A stretch of DNA of 64,000 nt, from the NCBI RefSeq assembly GCF_965363235.1, contig NC_134846.1, forward strand, positions 59,695,121 to 59,759,120, read 5' to 3'. Position 1 is the first letter of the stretch. Each line of letters opens with the position of its first letter. Source of the DNA: Mytilus galloprovincialis (lineage: Eukaryota; Mollusca; Bivalvia; Mytilida; Mytilidae). The notes below the pieces were generated by a model. The model had not been told where the DNA came from, ran no database searches, and was given only the letters and a program-made list of their open reading frames with translations. This document shows positions 13,201 through 24,266 of the stretch, piece after piece. The position numbers were made by a program, and so were the translations under genes.

Positions 13201-16200
13201 ATCTAGTTTCCTGGGGTAACCACTTGGATAAAACTTTTTATCAGGTAACAATTGACTAAATTATATATATAAATATAATTTTATTTGGAACCTATTAAGT
13301 GCTTCAATTATCGATTTGAAACAAGTTGATAAAAGTTGTTTTGTTGAAAATATTGTTATTGAAATAACTAAGAGTTGCTAGTAAATTTACACAAATAAGT
13401 TGATTTAATATTAACATCAATATATACCGATATGGTTTTATGTATATGGTCATGACGATTCACATATTGTCCAAATACTTCAATGGTCTGTAACATGTAC
13501 ATTTGTTATTTATTGGTATATAAGCAATTCGAAACTAAAAATATGCATGGGGGAGGAATGTATTGGTTCCGCAGATTGAATATTGTTAGTTTGTTACAGG
13601 CATAAAAGAATATTTTTAGTTCTGTATGATTTATTTTAATCTCTACAGGTATCTGTCATGGGCTTTAGACACAAATTCAGAAGAAAGAGAGAAAGGAAAA
13701 ACAGTTGAAGTAGGCAGGGCATACTTTGAAACAGAGAAAAAACATTTTACAATACTAGATGCCCCTGGGCATAAATGTTTTGTACCTAACATGATTGGCG
13801 GAGCTTCACAAGCAGACTTAGCAGTATTGGTATGATCTGCTCTTTTATATTAAACTTTTGAAATATTAAAATTGTTTAAATAATATTACTGTAATTAATT
13901 TATAAAGCAGATGTTCTTATTTAATCATAACTCTAAAGCATGAATTCAATTACTTCTTATCTTCATTAAAACTCATCTGTGAAACAATTACTGTGAAAGT
14001 ACTTTTATTCGTGGGGTACCAATTTTCGTGGTTTTCGTGGATGACTTTATCCACGAATTTAAGTGTCCAACGAAATAAAAAGAAACATTGTCCAAATCAA
14101 GACATGGAAAGATCCCCATCGGTAGGAATGACTACTGATATGATCTCGAGAAAATTGAATTAAGCCAAACATAAGAATACTTTAAAAGCATTCACAAAAC
14201 TACAACCGAATGAAGAATTATACCCATTTAATCTTTAATAACCTAAACTGTACAACTTTTGATCTTTTAATTCTCATTAAAATATTTTTGGTCGATGAAA
14301 GTCAGATTTCCGGTATTGACATGCTACAATGATAAAGTGTTCATTTTATATCATCATAGTTCTCGTACACATGGGAAATAATATTTCATGCTGGCTTGAT
14401 TTTGATAAGAATAAATTGACAACACAAGATACGTTTATAGCATTTGTTTATGTTACTGTATTCTCTAGGGGACATGTTTATGGCCTAATTAACACCTTTG
14501 ATGGTCTTTAATCTGTTGATCACTTTATCACAGGTTAATAAGTGTTATCACTACGATTTACACGGGTCTATGTTTATTTTGCAACTTCCTTCAATCTAGA
14601 CTGTTTGTACCTTTGTTCCTAAAGAGGCTTTAATTTTCCTTTTCTTTTTTTTTTTAGAAAACTAATATCCACGAATTTAAAAACCCACGAACATGTAAAT
14701 ATTGCTCAAACCACGAAAATTGATACCCACGAATTAAAGTACTTTCACAGTAACACAATTTCTTTCTTCACTTAAATTGATATCACCTTGATGACTTGGT
14801 TTTGATGTGCGAAGTTTGTTTCTCTTATTTATAACTCTTAAGAACTGATAGCAAGGGTTAATATCCTTACCACAGAGAAAATATATAAGAAAAATGTTCA
14901 TGAAATGTGCATTTAGAAAGATGCATCTCTTATTTTAGGTAATATCAGCAAGAAGAGGTGAATTTGAGACAGGATTTGAGAAAGGGGGACAAACAAGAGA
15001 ACATGCCATGTTGGTCAAAACAGCGGGAGTAAAATTTTTGATAGTTGTGATAAATAAAATGGATGACCCAACAGTCTTGTGGTCAGAGGAAAGGTAAACA
15101 ATTTTATTTACCTGTGTACATACATGAGTTTCAAACCACTTTATATAAGAATAAGGAGATGTGGTATGATTGCCAATGAGACAACCATCCACCAAAGTTC
15201 AAATAAAGTGGATGTCAGCAATTATATGCATCTGTACAGCCTTCAAAAATGAGAAACACCCATACTGCATAGTCAGCTATAAAAAGCTTGAAATAAAAGA
15301 TTTGAAACAAATTGTGTATTTTACAACAAAACAAATTATGGGAAAAAATGACAAGACATGAATCAACCACAACCACTGAACAGCAGGCTTCTGGGATAGG
15401 CACATATAGAATGTGGCGGTGTTAAACTAGTTTGCTAGCACAGTGGTATATCAGTATAATGTAAGAACAAACTATTAAAATCAGTTGAAAAGTGCTGAAG
15501 AAATAAGATTCAATTCAAGGCTACACAAATATAATTTCTTTTTCTTTTAATTTGCTCTCTCGTAAAAATTGTTGATTTATTTTCAAAAAACAAAAATGTA
15601 TTCATTGGTTCTTTCATGTATTGATTTGTTCACTAAAATTATAATTGACTGTATTTGATTGTACATATTTCATAGTTTGATACTAAGGTATTGTTATTTT
15701 AGATATAATGAGTGTAAAGAGAAATTGATACCTTATTTACGGAAGGTTGGATTTAACCCAAAGACAGATATACATTTTATGCCAGTGTCTGGTATGACGG
15801 GAGCATTCCTTAGAGATATACCAGATGAAAGTATTTGTCCATGGTACAGGTATGTGACACTGAGAAAAGTTGCTTGATTACTTGAAAATCATTAGGCAAA
15901 GCAAGTTTTTTGTAGACATCACTGTTTTATTTTTATTTTACATTTGACTTCAGAGTTTTTATTTTTTTAACAGATTACCTACCCTGTGGTAGGACATTCT
16001 GGTACTTACTAAATTAAGAGGAACTAATAAGGAGGAATAAAGTCAAATCAAGCTATCAATCAGAGCAATTTTTTTTTTTGGGGGGGGGGGGAATAATTGT
16101 TTTATGTGTTTTCTACACACAACAAAATCATCAGAAAACAGATATTTTCCCCTCAAATTGTGCATATTGTTAGCACGCTCATTTAGTTATTCTTTCTTCA

Positions 16201-19200
16201 ATTTTGAACCATTGAAATAAAACTGTTTTCTTAAAATGTTCTGGAAGCATCAGTTGTAAATACCAGCTTATTATTTGACTGGCAGAAACTCATTTATATA
16301 GACAGCTTTTCGTTATCTTTTAATTTGTACTTAATAAGGCCGTTTTAATTGGAGTGTCACATTGAAACCGAAAGCCGATTTGTCTGGCATGCTAAAAACT
16401 CGACATAGGGATAGTGATCCAGCGGCAGAAGTGGCATTTGCTAATTTCTTAAAAGCTTTATATTTTAGAAGGTGGAAGACCTGGATGCTTCATACTTTGT
16501 ATATGGATGCCTCATGTTACCAGGTTTCCGTCAGTCACATGTCCAATGTCCTTGACCTCATTTTCGTAGTTCAGTGACTACTTGAAAAAAAAGTTAAAAG
16601 ATTTTTTGTAATGTTAAATTCTCTCTTATTATAAGTAATAGGATAACTATATTTGGTATGTGCTTACTTTGCAAGGTCCTCATCCCTGTCAGACAGTTTT
16701 CACTTGACCTCGACCTCATTATTCATGGATCAGTGAACAAGTTAAGTTTTGGTGGTCAAGTCCATATCTAAGATACTATAAGCAATAGGTTAAGTATATT
16801 CTGTGTATGGAAGCACTGTAAGGTGTACATGTCCAACTGGCAGGTGTCATCTGACCTTGACCTCATTTTCATGGTTCAGTGGTTATAGTTAATTTTTTGT
16901 GTTTTGATCTGTTTTTCTTATACTGTTTGCAATAGGTCTACTATAATTGGTGTATGGAATGATTGTAAGGTGTATATGTCTAGCTGGCAGGTTTTATTTG
17001 ACCGTGACCTAATTTTTACGGTTCATTGCTCAGTTTTAAGTTTTTGTGTTTTGGTCTGTTTTTCTTAAACTTTAAGCAATAGGTCAACTATATTTGTTGT
17101 ATAGAAGAATTGTTAGCTGTACATATCTACCTTAGCATGGTTCATCTGACCTTGACCTCATTTTCATGGTTCATTGGTCAATGTTTAGTTTTCTTGGTTA
17201 AGTTTATGTGACAGTTGTAATAAAGCTTTATATTTAGGACTATCAACATAATACCAATGATTAGTAAAGAAGGCAAGTCATTTCAGCTTGTGCACTTTTG
17301 TCTTGGTTAATGTTAAGTTTATGTGACAGATGCAATAAAGCTTTATATTTAGGACTATCGACATAATATCAATGATTAGTAAAGAAGGCGAGGCATTTTA
17401 GTGTGTGTGCACTCTTGTCTTGGTTAATGTAAAGTTTATGTGACAGTTGTAATAAAGCTTTATATTGAGACTATCAACATAATATCAATGATTAGTAAAG
17501 AAGGCAAGTCATTCAGCGTGTGCACTCTTGTCATGGTTAATGTTAAGTTAATTTGACAGTTGTAATAAAGCTTTATATTTAGGACTATCAGCATAATATC
17601 AATGATTAGTAAAGAAGACCTGTGCACTCTTTTATGTCGATAGACATATGCCAGCAATTGATTCTTTCCAAAATTGGTGATGTGTATGTCCAAATAAGTT
17701 TTGTTTCTTCTTTATCTTATGACAAATGTCTACCCTGCCCTCCCCTAAATCAGCTATGGTCTTATTGTAGGGGTCCTGCATTTATAGAATATATTGACCA
17801 GTTGAATCTATCGAGTAGCAGTGAAGATATTGATAAACCTGTAAGGATGCCTATAGTTGACAGATATAAGGTAGGTTTTTTTCATATATATAGTCTTTAC
17901 TAAAATTTCATTTTCTGAAAAAATAATCATTTGATAAAATATCAATGTTCCATGTTGTAAGGTTGATATTGCTTATACATATCCAGTAGTTTCATTATCT
18001 TTCATGTTGACTGGTACTTTCCTCGTTTCTAGGTGGTACTTTTCAATTTATTCCATGAATATCTTATATAAAATTCCTACATTTAGGCGGTACTTGTCAA
18101 TATCATAGAAGGGTAAAAGTACCGGGTACCGCCTCCTAATGAATGGCCTGCATATCCGTAAATTGTACTGAAAACTGTGGTGCACTCTGGTGCTTTCAAA
18201 GGGTAATTGGTTATTCAGCTCCTTTTGGAATATATATTGTTAATGACAACATCAAGTTATAAGTCAGCTTCTGTGATGGCATTAATGATGAAAGAAGGAT
18301 GACATTGTGACTATAATAAGCTAACGTGGCTGTTATGAAATAATTCTTTTAAGCTTGTCTATAAATGTGATGAATGAGATTCAAATTGCATTCAAATTAA
18401 GCATTGTTGTTATATAAAGTTAAAACTTTTGCAATGATGAGAAGTTTAATTTGTTTTGATTGTTTTTCAGGACATGGGAACCATTTTACTTGGAAAATTG
18501 GAAACGGGTACAATCAGCAAGAACCAAACATTAACTATAATGCCTAATAAGGTAATATGTTATTCTGTAATTAGAATCTTTTTCATAGGGCTTTTCCAAA
18601 ATTAATTGTAATGGGGGGGGGGGGGGGGGGGTTATATTGATTGAACATTTAAAGGAAATGTCTAATTAAAAATTTATGCATGGTGGGTTAAAACAAAAAG
18701 CGCCTTCCAATCCCCCCCTACATTTATTTTTGGAACAACCCATATCTTGATAAGATGTTATGTTCCTATATAGGTATGGCATGCATATTCCTTTAATCAG
18801 TAAGAATCTGATGAAATTAGAAAAGTTAATTAACCAAACCGAAAAGTTATATGAACTATTCTAGTCTAAACACTATTTTTGTTTTGTATTTAGCAATGCA
18901 GAAACTAGAAAGCATACCCACAGCTCAACATAACCAAGAATTCACTATCCTTACAATTTCATGTGGAAAATGTTGTTTATAATGGAAAGACAATTCCTAA
19001 ATACAAAAACAGTCAAAATCCAACATCCTGGGTTAAGTAATCAGTAGTGAGAATGATTGAACAAGCTTTGTAAATTTTGATATCTATTCTATTGACATTT
19101 CATTTTGACAAAGACTTATTAATGTTCAATTTGAATTTCAGCAAAATGTAAAAGTAATGCAGATGTGGTCTGATGATATTGAAACAGACAGTGCGAACCC

Positions 19201-22116
19201 CGGGGAAAATCTCAAAATCAAAGTTTCTGGAGTAGAGGAAGAGGTAAGATAACAACAGGGATTGAAAATATTTTATTTCTGAGATTGTAGGAAGAGATAA
19301 AATTCCCAAGCAGAGATACATTCTGCTGTTAATAATATATAGTTGCCCTTCATTTGGTTATGATAATGAAAGGAATGGAATGCATATGATGACAAAATCA
19401 ATTATTTCTTGCCTGTAAGATGTTACAAAAAATTTACTTGTCACATGAATTAAAATATTTCAGTCATATTTGAAGAATGAAAAATAGATATTAGGATTAC
19501 CTTATTGTCTACATTGAAAAGTGTAATCTATTGATGTAAATAAGTCATTTAATTTGATAACATCAAATAATATATATTTTTGTGAAAAAGTAAAACCAAA
19601 AGAAATATTTTGTCACAATACAAATTATCTATTATATTAAGTAAGTTTATGTTGTGAATTGTATTGACCCTGTCTAGTCACTTTTGTAAACTGCTGTTGT
19701 TTTGCTGTTTCATAATTTCATGAAAAAAAGAAAGAACATTTATCCCAAGAAACTGCCACAACAGGCATGAATCAAATATATTGCATAAATAAAACCAACT
19801 GTGTTTAGATTATATGTTAACTTTTGGTTCATTTATCAAAACTAACAACAGACATCGGCCATAATCAGGGATCTGAAGCAGCTTCACTATAAATTAAAAT
19901 GATATGATCCATACTTCATCAAGTCCATTCCATGATTTCAAGAAGATCTAGGTTACCACATTTTAACTTGTTAAAATAAATGACTTTTATCTATATGTTT
20001 ATCTTGTATATTTTAATAGGATATAACTGGTGGTTTTGTGTTGTGTTCGCCTGAAAATTTATGTCATACAGGAAAATTGTTTGATGCTCAGGTAAGAAAT
20101 AATATATAATTAAGAGAGATTTTTTAAGTGTCAGAATGATTGTTTTAATTAGTCCCCTTATGACAGGGTTATGGTCCTTGGACTTAGAGAAAATACACTT
20201 AAATATTAAATCAGTTTTCCACCTTTTTTTCATCATGCTTGAAGATATTGATTTGAAATTTGTTTAATATTTTACACTATGACAAATTTTAGATCAATTT
20301 AGCATTTTGTTCCAGGTCAATGAATTTTTAACCGATAGGTGACTATATATTGCCATGTAACATGTGTAATGCTCTCAGAATGCTTGTTTCATATACACAT
20401 TATAATGAATGTATCTTCAAAGTTGATTTTGTTTTGCTTTAAAGTAATATCTGAAAAATATATAATATAATTCAGCTCATTTCAAAAATTATGCTTGATA
20501 AGTTTCTTGTCTAAAAATTATGCAAGTTATATATATTCACAAAATGAATTCTGATATCAGAAGTTTAATTTTTTCATCATGATACTTTTTATTTTCAAAT
20601 CAAATATATTCCTGATAATTTTGTTTTATAAGTACGAACTGATGATATATACTTTTGTGTTCCAGATTGTTATTTTAGAACACAAATCTATTATTTGTGC
20701 GGGATACAGTGCAGTTTTACATTTACATACATCTTCAGAGGAAGTAACGATCAAGGCATTATTGTGTATAATAGACAAAAAAACTGGAGAAAAAACTCAA
20801 ATAAAACCCCGATTTGTTAGACAGGATCAGTTAGCTATAGCAAGAATGGAAGTAAATGGAGGTTTAATCTGTCTAGAAACTTTCAAAGACTTCCCACAAA
20901 TGGGACGATTTACACTTCGAGATGAGGGTAAGTTCATCTAGAAAATATATTCCTCCCCTCTTTAAAAAAACAGTCTGTTATAATTCTGACTTGATGTTCC
21001 AATATGGAGGAGAAGTTGTTTTTATGTCTACCTGTGCGAATTTCAAACGGGCAATTTTACACCAGTAATGAAAACCTTCTATCATTTATGGGTAGACTTT
21101 ACATAGATAAATTCAGCCGTATTTGACGTGAAACTGTACTTATGTGTCCCGTCATACTTTGAACCACACCATTATTTTATTTATTATTTTTACTGTAAGT
21201 CTGTTTTTTGTTATATCTACTTTACGTGAGTCTGCATTTATGTATGCCGTCATACGACAAAATTATTTTTATGTCTACCTGTGCGAATTTCAAACGCGCA
21301 ATTTTACACCAGTAATGAAAACCTTCTTTCATTTATGGGTAGACTTTACATAGATAAATTCAGCCGTATAAGAAAAGCAAAATGAGAATGTTAAATTTTA
21401 TGTATGCCTTTTTGTGCTACTTTGTTACATTTGTTGTTTATGTAGTGATATTAAGATAACACAATATTGACTGTTGTACCCCTATTTTTGACATTTTTAC
21501 TCTTTGAGTATGTTTGTTTTGTTCATGCATCGTTGACAATGTAATGGAATTTGATGCGACTGTCATACAAGTGAGAGGTTTAGCTAGCTATAAAACCAGG
21601 TTCAATCCACCATTTTCTACATTAGAAAATGCCTGTACCAAGTCAGGAATATGACAGTTGTTATCCATTCGTTTGATGTGTTTGGACTTTTGATTTTGCC
21701 TTTTGATTTTTGATTTTCCTTTTTGAATTTTCCTCCGAGTTCAGTATTTTTGTGTTTTTACTTTTTAAAAGCCATTTTTAGGGTGTGTTTTTTTTTTTTA
21801 AATTTACCTCCTCATTAAAACAATGATATAATTGCATGAACAAAATAAAGTTTCCACCGTTTATAAATAAGATTTACAAGGGATTGTTTTGACATTTACT
21901 TTAAATACAAATCTCAAGGTTTAAACCACAAAACAAGTGACACTTTTAAATTTGCTTTGTTCAGCATCATTTACCTTTAAAGACTACTTGAAGTGCAATA
22001 ATCCATTCAATAATGTTGTTATTTTGTGAATAATTGTATTAAGATTTTAATGTTTGTTTTGTTGTTTTTCAGGTAAAACGATTGGAATTGGAAAGGTGCT
22101 GAAAGTTTTAGATTAA
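1217..22116 (+). CDS. GSPT1: Eukaryotic peptide chain release factor eRF3 (GTP-binding subunit)
   Basis: eRF3 is the GTPase that partners eRF1 at stop codons. Coding exons: 1217-1406, 3111-3173, 3656-3907, 10177-10210, 12958-13035, 13649-13829, 14939-15093, 15703-15849, 17771-17870, 18471-18551, 19142-19243, 20020-20091, 20666-20927, 22073-22116. All junctions are GT-AG and phases close to one 586-aa frame, slightly shorter than the vertebrate proteins (about 630 aa). The N-terminus carries two overlapping PAM2-like motifs, [10 protein letters not shown] (35-44) and ANTFVPSF (50-57), the poly(A)-binding-protein contact. An acidic tract follows (about 113-133). GTPase motifs are GHVDAGKST (166-174), GKTVEVG (222-228), DAPGHK (243-248), NKMD (305-308) and SGMTGA (347-352). 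Two beta-barrel domains end in [19 protein letters not shown]. The start is the first ATG after the promoter motif and opens the PAM2 frame. One oddity is Cys249 after DAPGHK, where Ser is usual. Confidence 0.97.
1896..2515 (+). mobile_element. tRNA-derived SINE, probably interrupted
   Basis: The 5' part (1896-1990) is tRNA-like. It has a pol III A box, TGGTCTTAGTAG, and a B box, GAGTTCGAACCCC, in the usual spacing. Near 2480-2510 lies GGTGGCGTTAAAACAC followed by AATCAAATCAAATC, a tail I associate with bivalve SINEs. The middle (about 2060-2400) looks like unrelated sequence, so the element is either long or split by an insertion. It lies in GSPT1 intron 1; the rest of that intron (1407-1895, 2516-3110) shows nothing recognisable. 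Confidence 0.6.
3262..3450 (+). repeat. Remnant of an interspersed repeat in GSPT1 intron 2
   Basis: The block GAGAATGGAAATGGGGAATG followed by TGTCAAAGAGACAACAA resembles the opening of a repeat family common in mussel DNA (from memory; no second copy in this window). Only the first 60-70 bases look conserved. Assignment is weak. Confidence 0.35.
4230..4370 (+). repeat. Degenerate copy of the 'GCCAATGAGACA' repeat family
   Basis: ATGATTGTCAATGAGACATC, then CATCCACCACACTACAAAAA and AATGATGAGCAAAACTG, follows the same order as the better copies at 15145-15440 and 53195-53520 in this window. It is shorter and worn, and lies in GSPT1 intron 3 upstream of the transposon nest. Confidence 0.5.
4594..6702 (+). 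mobile_element. HINE-like non-autonomous element, family A (copy A1)
   Basis: The 5' end is TTTATACGACCGCA, repeated inverted near the 3' end as TGCGGTCGTATAAA. A (GTC)n microsatellite follows at about 4650-4683. Next come about four 165-bp modules (marker GGAAGGTTGG), then about 145-bp modules (marker TTCTTTGATATGC), then about 36-bp units rich in TTGCACA and TGTGCAATAGC. A G-run lies near 6303-6314. The 3' end is the imperfect hairpin GCTGCGCCCTGCGGAGC, then ACCTGG and host TT. No protein is encoded; open frames here are by-products of the repeats. The architecture is that of Helentron-associated elements. Confidence 0.75.
7194..8092. mobile_element. MITE-like element with TA target duplication (pogo/mariner type)
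   Basis: The termini are inverted: CAGTAAAACCTGTATAAACC at the left and its near complement, ending CAGGTTTGACTG, at the right. Each is flanked by TA (7192-7193, 8093-8094). Several internal copies of GGTCCGGTTT / AAACCGG extend the inverted repeats. A 116-codon open frame inside (7405-7755) shows no transposase motif. TA duplication and a CAGT..AACCT end suit a non-autonomous Tc1/mariner-superfamily element. Confidence 0.7.
8434..9690 (+). mobile_element. HINE-like element, family C, about 160-bp tandem core (pearl type)
   Basis: It opens with the hairpin AACCGGATTTTTGTGAC/AAAAATGTCGGTT. A GGCG-rich microsatellite (8483-8515) follows, then about seven tandem units of 152-161 bp. Unit markers are 'gtccgtgcat' near 8529, 8681, 8840, 9001, 9162 and 9323, with a worn last unit at 9483. 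The 3' end has the inverted counterpart AATCCGGTTT, a hairpin GCTGTC-GTTGT-GACAGC, then CTCTTG and TT. A roughly 160-bp core next to a tetranucleotide microsatellite matches the published description of bivalve pearl elements. Confidence 0.75.
10585..12093 (+). mobile_element. HINE-like element, family B (copy B2), interrupted and truncated
   Basis: It starts with the hairpin AGCTCACCTGACC / GGTCAAGTGAGCT, then CATCACTTGGCGTCCGTCGT and one core module (marker CTCCTCTGAAACTAC). It is split at 11200 by a TA-flanked MITE (11201-12081) and resumes for only a few bases. The 3' hairpin is missing. It lies in GSPT1 intron 4. Confidence 0.7.
11201..12081. mobile_element. MITE-like element inserted in HINE B2, TA target duplication
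   Basis: The left end is CAGTCGAACCTTGTGTCG and the right end CGACACAACGAGGTTCGACTG, near-perfect inverted repeats flanked by TA on both sides. Internal repeats of CGACTCATCCGAG extend the symmetry. The uninterrupted relative at 60046-60063 (gtggtttatagttta) shows the empty site. Its ends resemble those of the 7194-8092 element, so both are probably pogo/mariner-type. Confidence 0.75.
12339..12486 (+). pseudogene. Partial duplicate of GSPT1 exon 10 with its intron donor
   Basis: 12339-12409 repeats GSPT1 exon 10 from its 11th base (18481-18551), and 12410-12486 repeats the following intron up to and including the G-run. There are about five differences in roughly 136 bases before the G-run. 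One makes Met from Thr in [10 protein letters not shown]. The donor GTAATATG is intact; the authentic acceptor and first 10 exon bases are absent. A cryptic acceptor, GACTAG, ends at 12327 and would join exon 4 in frame. The resulting 82-nt exon would shift exon 5 out of frame and reach a stop within a few codons. It most likely arose by local segmental duplication; whether it is ever spliced is unknown. Confidence 0.85.
13991..14750. mobile_element. MITE-like element, CTGTGAAAGTACTTT termini, TA flanks
   Basis: CTGTGAAAGTACTTTTATTC at the left is matched by GAATTAAAGTACTTTCACAG at the right. The inverted similarity continues inward for about 40 bases through 'cgtgggg' and 'caattttcgtgg' words. 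TA flanks both ends (13989-13990, 14751-14752). There is no coding potential. It occupies most of GSPT1 intron 6. A half copy lies at 50408-50487. Confidence 0.75.
15145..15440 (+). repeat. Interspersed 'GCCAATGAGACA' repeat in GSPT1 intron 7
   Basis: It begins GGAGATGTGGTATGATTGCC and continues through AATGAGACAACCATCCACCA, CATACTGCATAGTCAGCTAT and 'caggcttctgggataggcac' to GTGGCGGTGTTAAACTAG. The same order of words occurs at 53195-53520, in part at 4230 and 32675, and inverted at 60655. I recognise it as very common in mussel DNA. No ends or target duplication were resolved. Confidence 0.7.
16330..17640 (+). repeat. Interspersed repeat family F, about 147-bp monomers, GSPT1 intron 8
   Basis: Monomers are marked by GACCTTGACCTCATTTTCAT near 16550, 16706, 16853, 17000 and 17147, with 'gcaataggt' and 'ctggcaggt' words between. 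A different tandem block closes it (17203-17640). Other copies lie at 32430-33200 and 62135-62800. Unlike families A-E, no terminal hairpin or inverted repeat was found, so its class is open. A 12-base G-run (16080-16091) lies just upstream. Confidence 0.7.
17203..17640 (+). repeat. Four tandem units of about 116 bp
   Basis: Units carry 'gtgacagttgtaataaagc' (near 17208, 17323, 17440 and 17554), 'tttatatttaggactatc' and 'tcaatgattagtaaagaag'. It forms the 3' end of the family F copy; the copy at 33090-33200 has a single worn unit. Confidence 0.8.
18613..18631 (+). repeat. 19-base G-run in GSPT1 intron 10
   Basis: An unbroken run of 19 guanines begins 62 bases after the exon 10 donor. A shorter run of nine (12471-12479) sits at the matching place in the exon 10 duplicate, so it was carried along. 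The rest of intron 10 (18632-19141) and introns 9, 11 and 12 show nothing recognisable. Confidence 0.9.
21018..21371 (+). repeat. Two near-identical 105-bp direct repeats
   Basis: The block from TTTTTATGTCTACCTGTGCG to AAATTCAGCCGTAT occurs at about 21020-21130 and again at 21264-21371 with only a few differences. About 135 bp of other sequence lie between. It is in GSPT1 intron 13, directly before another interspersed repeat. Confidence 0.85.
21380..21760 (+). repeat. Interspersed repeat of uncertain class in GSPT1 intron 13
   Basis: The words 'gtagtgatattaagataaca', 'gcgactgtcatacaagtgag', 'ataaaaccaggttcaatcca' and 'gcctgtaccaagtcaggaat' form a block I recognise as frequent in mussel genomic sequence. 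There is no second copy in the window to fix its ends. The two 105-bp repeats upstream may belong to the same element. 21761-22072 shows nothing else. Confidence 0.45.
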
Positions 22117-22251
22117 ATAAACCATAAATTCCACACCACCTGTTAGTATGCAAAATACACATATCTGGATGCCACTAAACAGGTTTTGGTGCCACTTATT
22201 TGTCAAATTTGTTGCTTATATTTCAGCTAAATTTATGTCACAGCGAAGTAA

Positions 22252-22257
22252 AATAAA
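22252..22257 (+). terminator. Candidate GSPT1 poly(A) signal
   Basis: AATAAA lies 136 bp after the stop codon. Another AATAAA overlaps the stop itself (22116-22121), too close for a usual 3' UTR, and a third lies near 22357. Which one is used cannot be told from sequence. Confidence 0.45.
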
Positions 22258-22357
22258 GTAGTTTCTTGTATCATGTAAGAAATGTAACACTTGATAACCA
22301 AAAGTTTCAATGAGGACCAAATTAATTTGTACAGGGTAACTGATATTAGTACTCTAA

Positions 22358-24088
22358 TAAAGACGGGACTATTATTTAGTTTGGTATTAGTTTTTGTAGG
22401 TGAAGGACGTCTATGATTTAAGTGTTAAAGAATACTGTAAGCTTGTATGAAATATTTGCAGAATCAAATATACAAAAAAAATACTTTTTTCTGCCATCCA
22501 CAAAAACTAGTACCCACTAAAATAATATATTCATAGGACACACTTTTTTGGAAAAATATGTTACTCAGAAAGAAAATAGCTGTCTTAAAATATGGGTATC
22601 TACAATTAATAATGCGTTCTATGATCTTTCGGCTGTGTTGCATGGATTACACAATTTACAAACGATTGTATCGTAGATGCAATTACTTTATATATCTACT
22701 GTAAATTGGGAACCTTTATTTGACTTCACTAATTCTAGATGGTCTTTCAGTCTTTAATGTGACATTGAGGTTGTTTCTAACTACTGTTCTTACTTACAAG
22801 TGCTGTGTGATGAGAGAAGTTAGAGATGTGATGATGATTGCTAAAACTTTGTTCAAGTCTACTTTTAATGCAACTTGAGACGATTCAGACAATGTTTGCT
22901 GTAAACCAGTAATATGTAAATGATGTACAAATAGTGCTGAAAGATTTTGTTAATTTAGTTACTTTGTTATTTTACCAGAGAATATGATACATGTATTTAT
23001 GATTATATAGTTTGCTCACCGAGCCAAACAAGGTCTGTGTCTACTATTGCAATTAACTGTCAGTCTGTCAACCATATGACTTTTCATCAACTTAGCTATT
23101 CAGTTACAAAATAAATTACAGTGATTCTTGTTATGTCTACTTTCTAAACTACATATGAGATGTCCAATGGGAAATTTTACATGGATGACACTAAAGTTTC
23201 ACTTTCACATGATTTAACAGCAAGATTTATTTATATTTGATTGTGGTTATAATTTTTTTTTCATTTACGGTGGATTTCTTTAATCTATGTACATTGAGAT
23301 TTATTAAAAAAAAACAATTAAAAATAAGAGAATACCAGTCATTCAGCCAATTTCAGATACTTGTCTCAGTTTGAGAATTATCTCAAAGGTTTATGTTATT
23401 TTGAATTGTTGAGAAACAAAGCTCTATATGAAACAAATGGACAATTTTCTTTTTCAAATTAAGACAGGAAAATAAAGCATTCTTTCCAACCTTGTTGACA
23501 ATATTTGCATTCATTTTTTTTTTTTTTTTGGGTTGATTTTGTTTTATAGTAGACAACACATGACAAATAATATTTTTGCTACAGGAAACAGCCTAGTACT
23601 CAAAACCAAAAGATGAGGGATTATCTCCCTTATATCAATACATCCACAAATTTATTCAGGTTAAAGGTTGTCCCTGTCCAATATTTCAATATGAGTATAC
23701 CAAGAAAAAGATTTTGATGTGATTTTTTCATAGAATCGTGAAATTGTATCTATTTCAGAAATAGATTATACTGTAAAAATTGAATACTTGTATATTGAAA
23801 AAGTGTAACTGCTTCTATAAAACAACATACTTCACTTTTAAAAATAAAACTAAGAAGTTTGTTGTCATTCTTTATATTAGGGCCAGTAATGTTGAAATTT
23901 CTTTTGTCCATTATATTGCATTGTATCTTTATTTGGATTCCATATATTTCTCATTGGTAATTTTTACTGGTTTTCATTCATGATGCTGTTAACATAAAAA
24001 AAAATCATAGTATTTTACTCTGTATTGAAACCCATCTTAAGTTTGCATTGATTTAGTAAGACCGTAAATATAAAGTACCCCTAGTATA
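22358..24088. other. Intergenic stretch without recognisable genes
   Basis: AT-rich sequence downstream of GSPT1. Open frames are short and lack family motifs, and no inverted or tandem repeats stand out. It may contain distal 3' UTR. Confidence 0.5.
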
Positions 24089-24266
24089 GGCACTGTGGAT
24101 TCTTTATTTTCAAGGATACCAATTTTCTTGAATTGAGGAAAAATTGTATTTTTAGATACCAGATTTCATTGTTTTAACAAATTGTTTTGGAGATGTTTAT
24201 GAGCTTCACCGATACCCATGAAATCAAGACAATAAGGACCCTGGGAATTATTATGAATCCACTGTA
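24089..24266. mobile_element. Short worn MITE-like inverted repeat
   Basis: CACTGTGGATTCTTTATTTTC at the left is mirrored by GAATTATTATGAATCCACTG at the right, with GGATACC and GATACCC as inner words. The element is about 175 bp and worn; a TA follows the right end. The boundaries are approximate. Confidence 0.4.
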
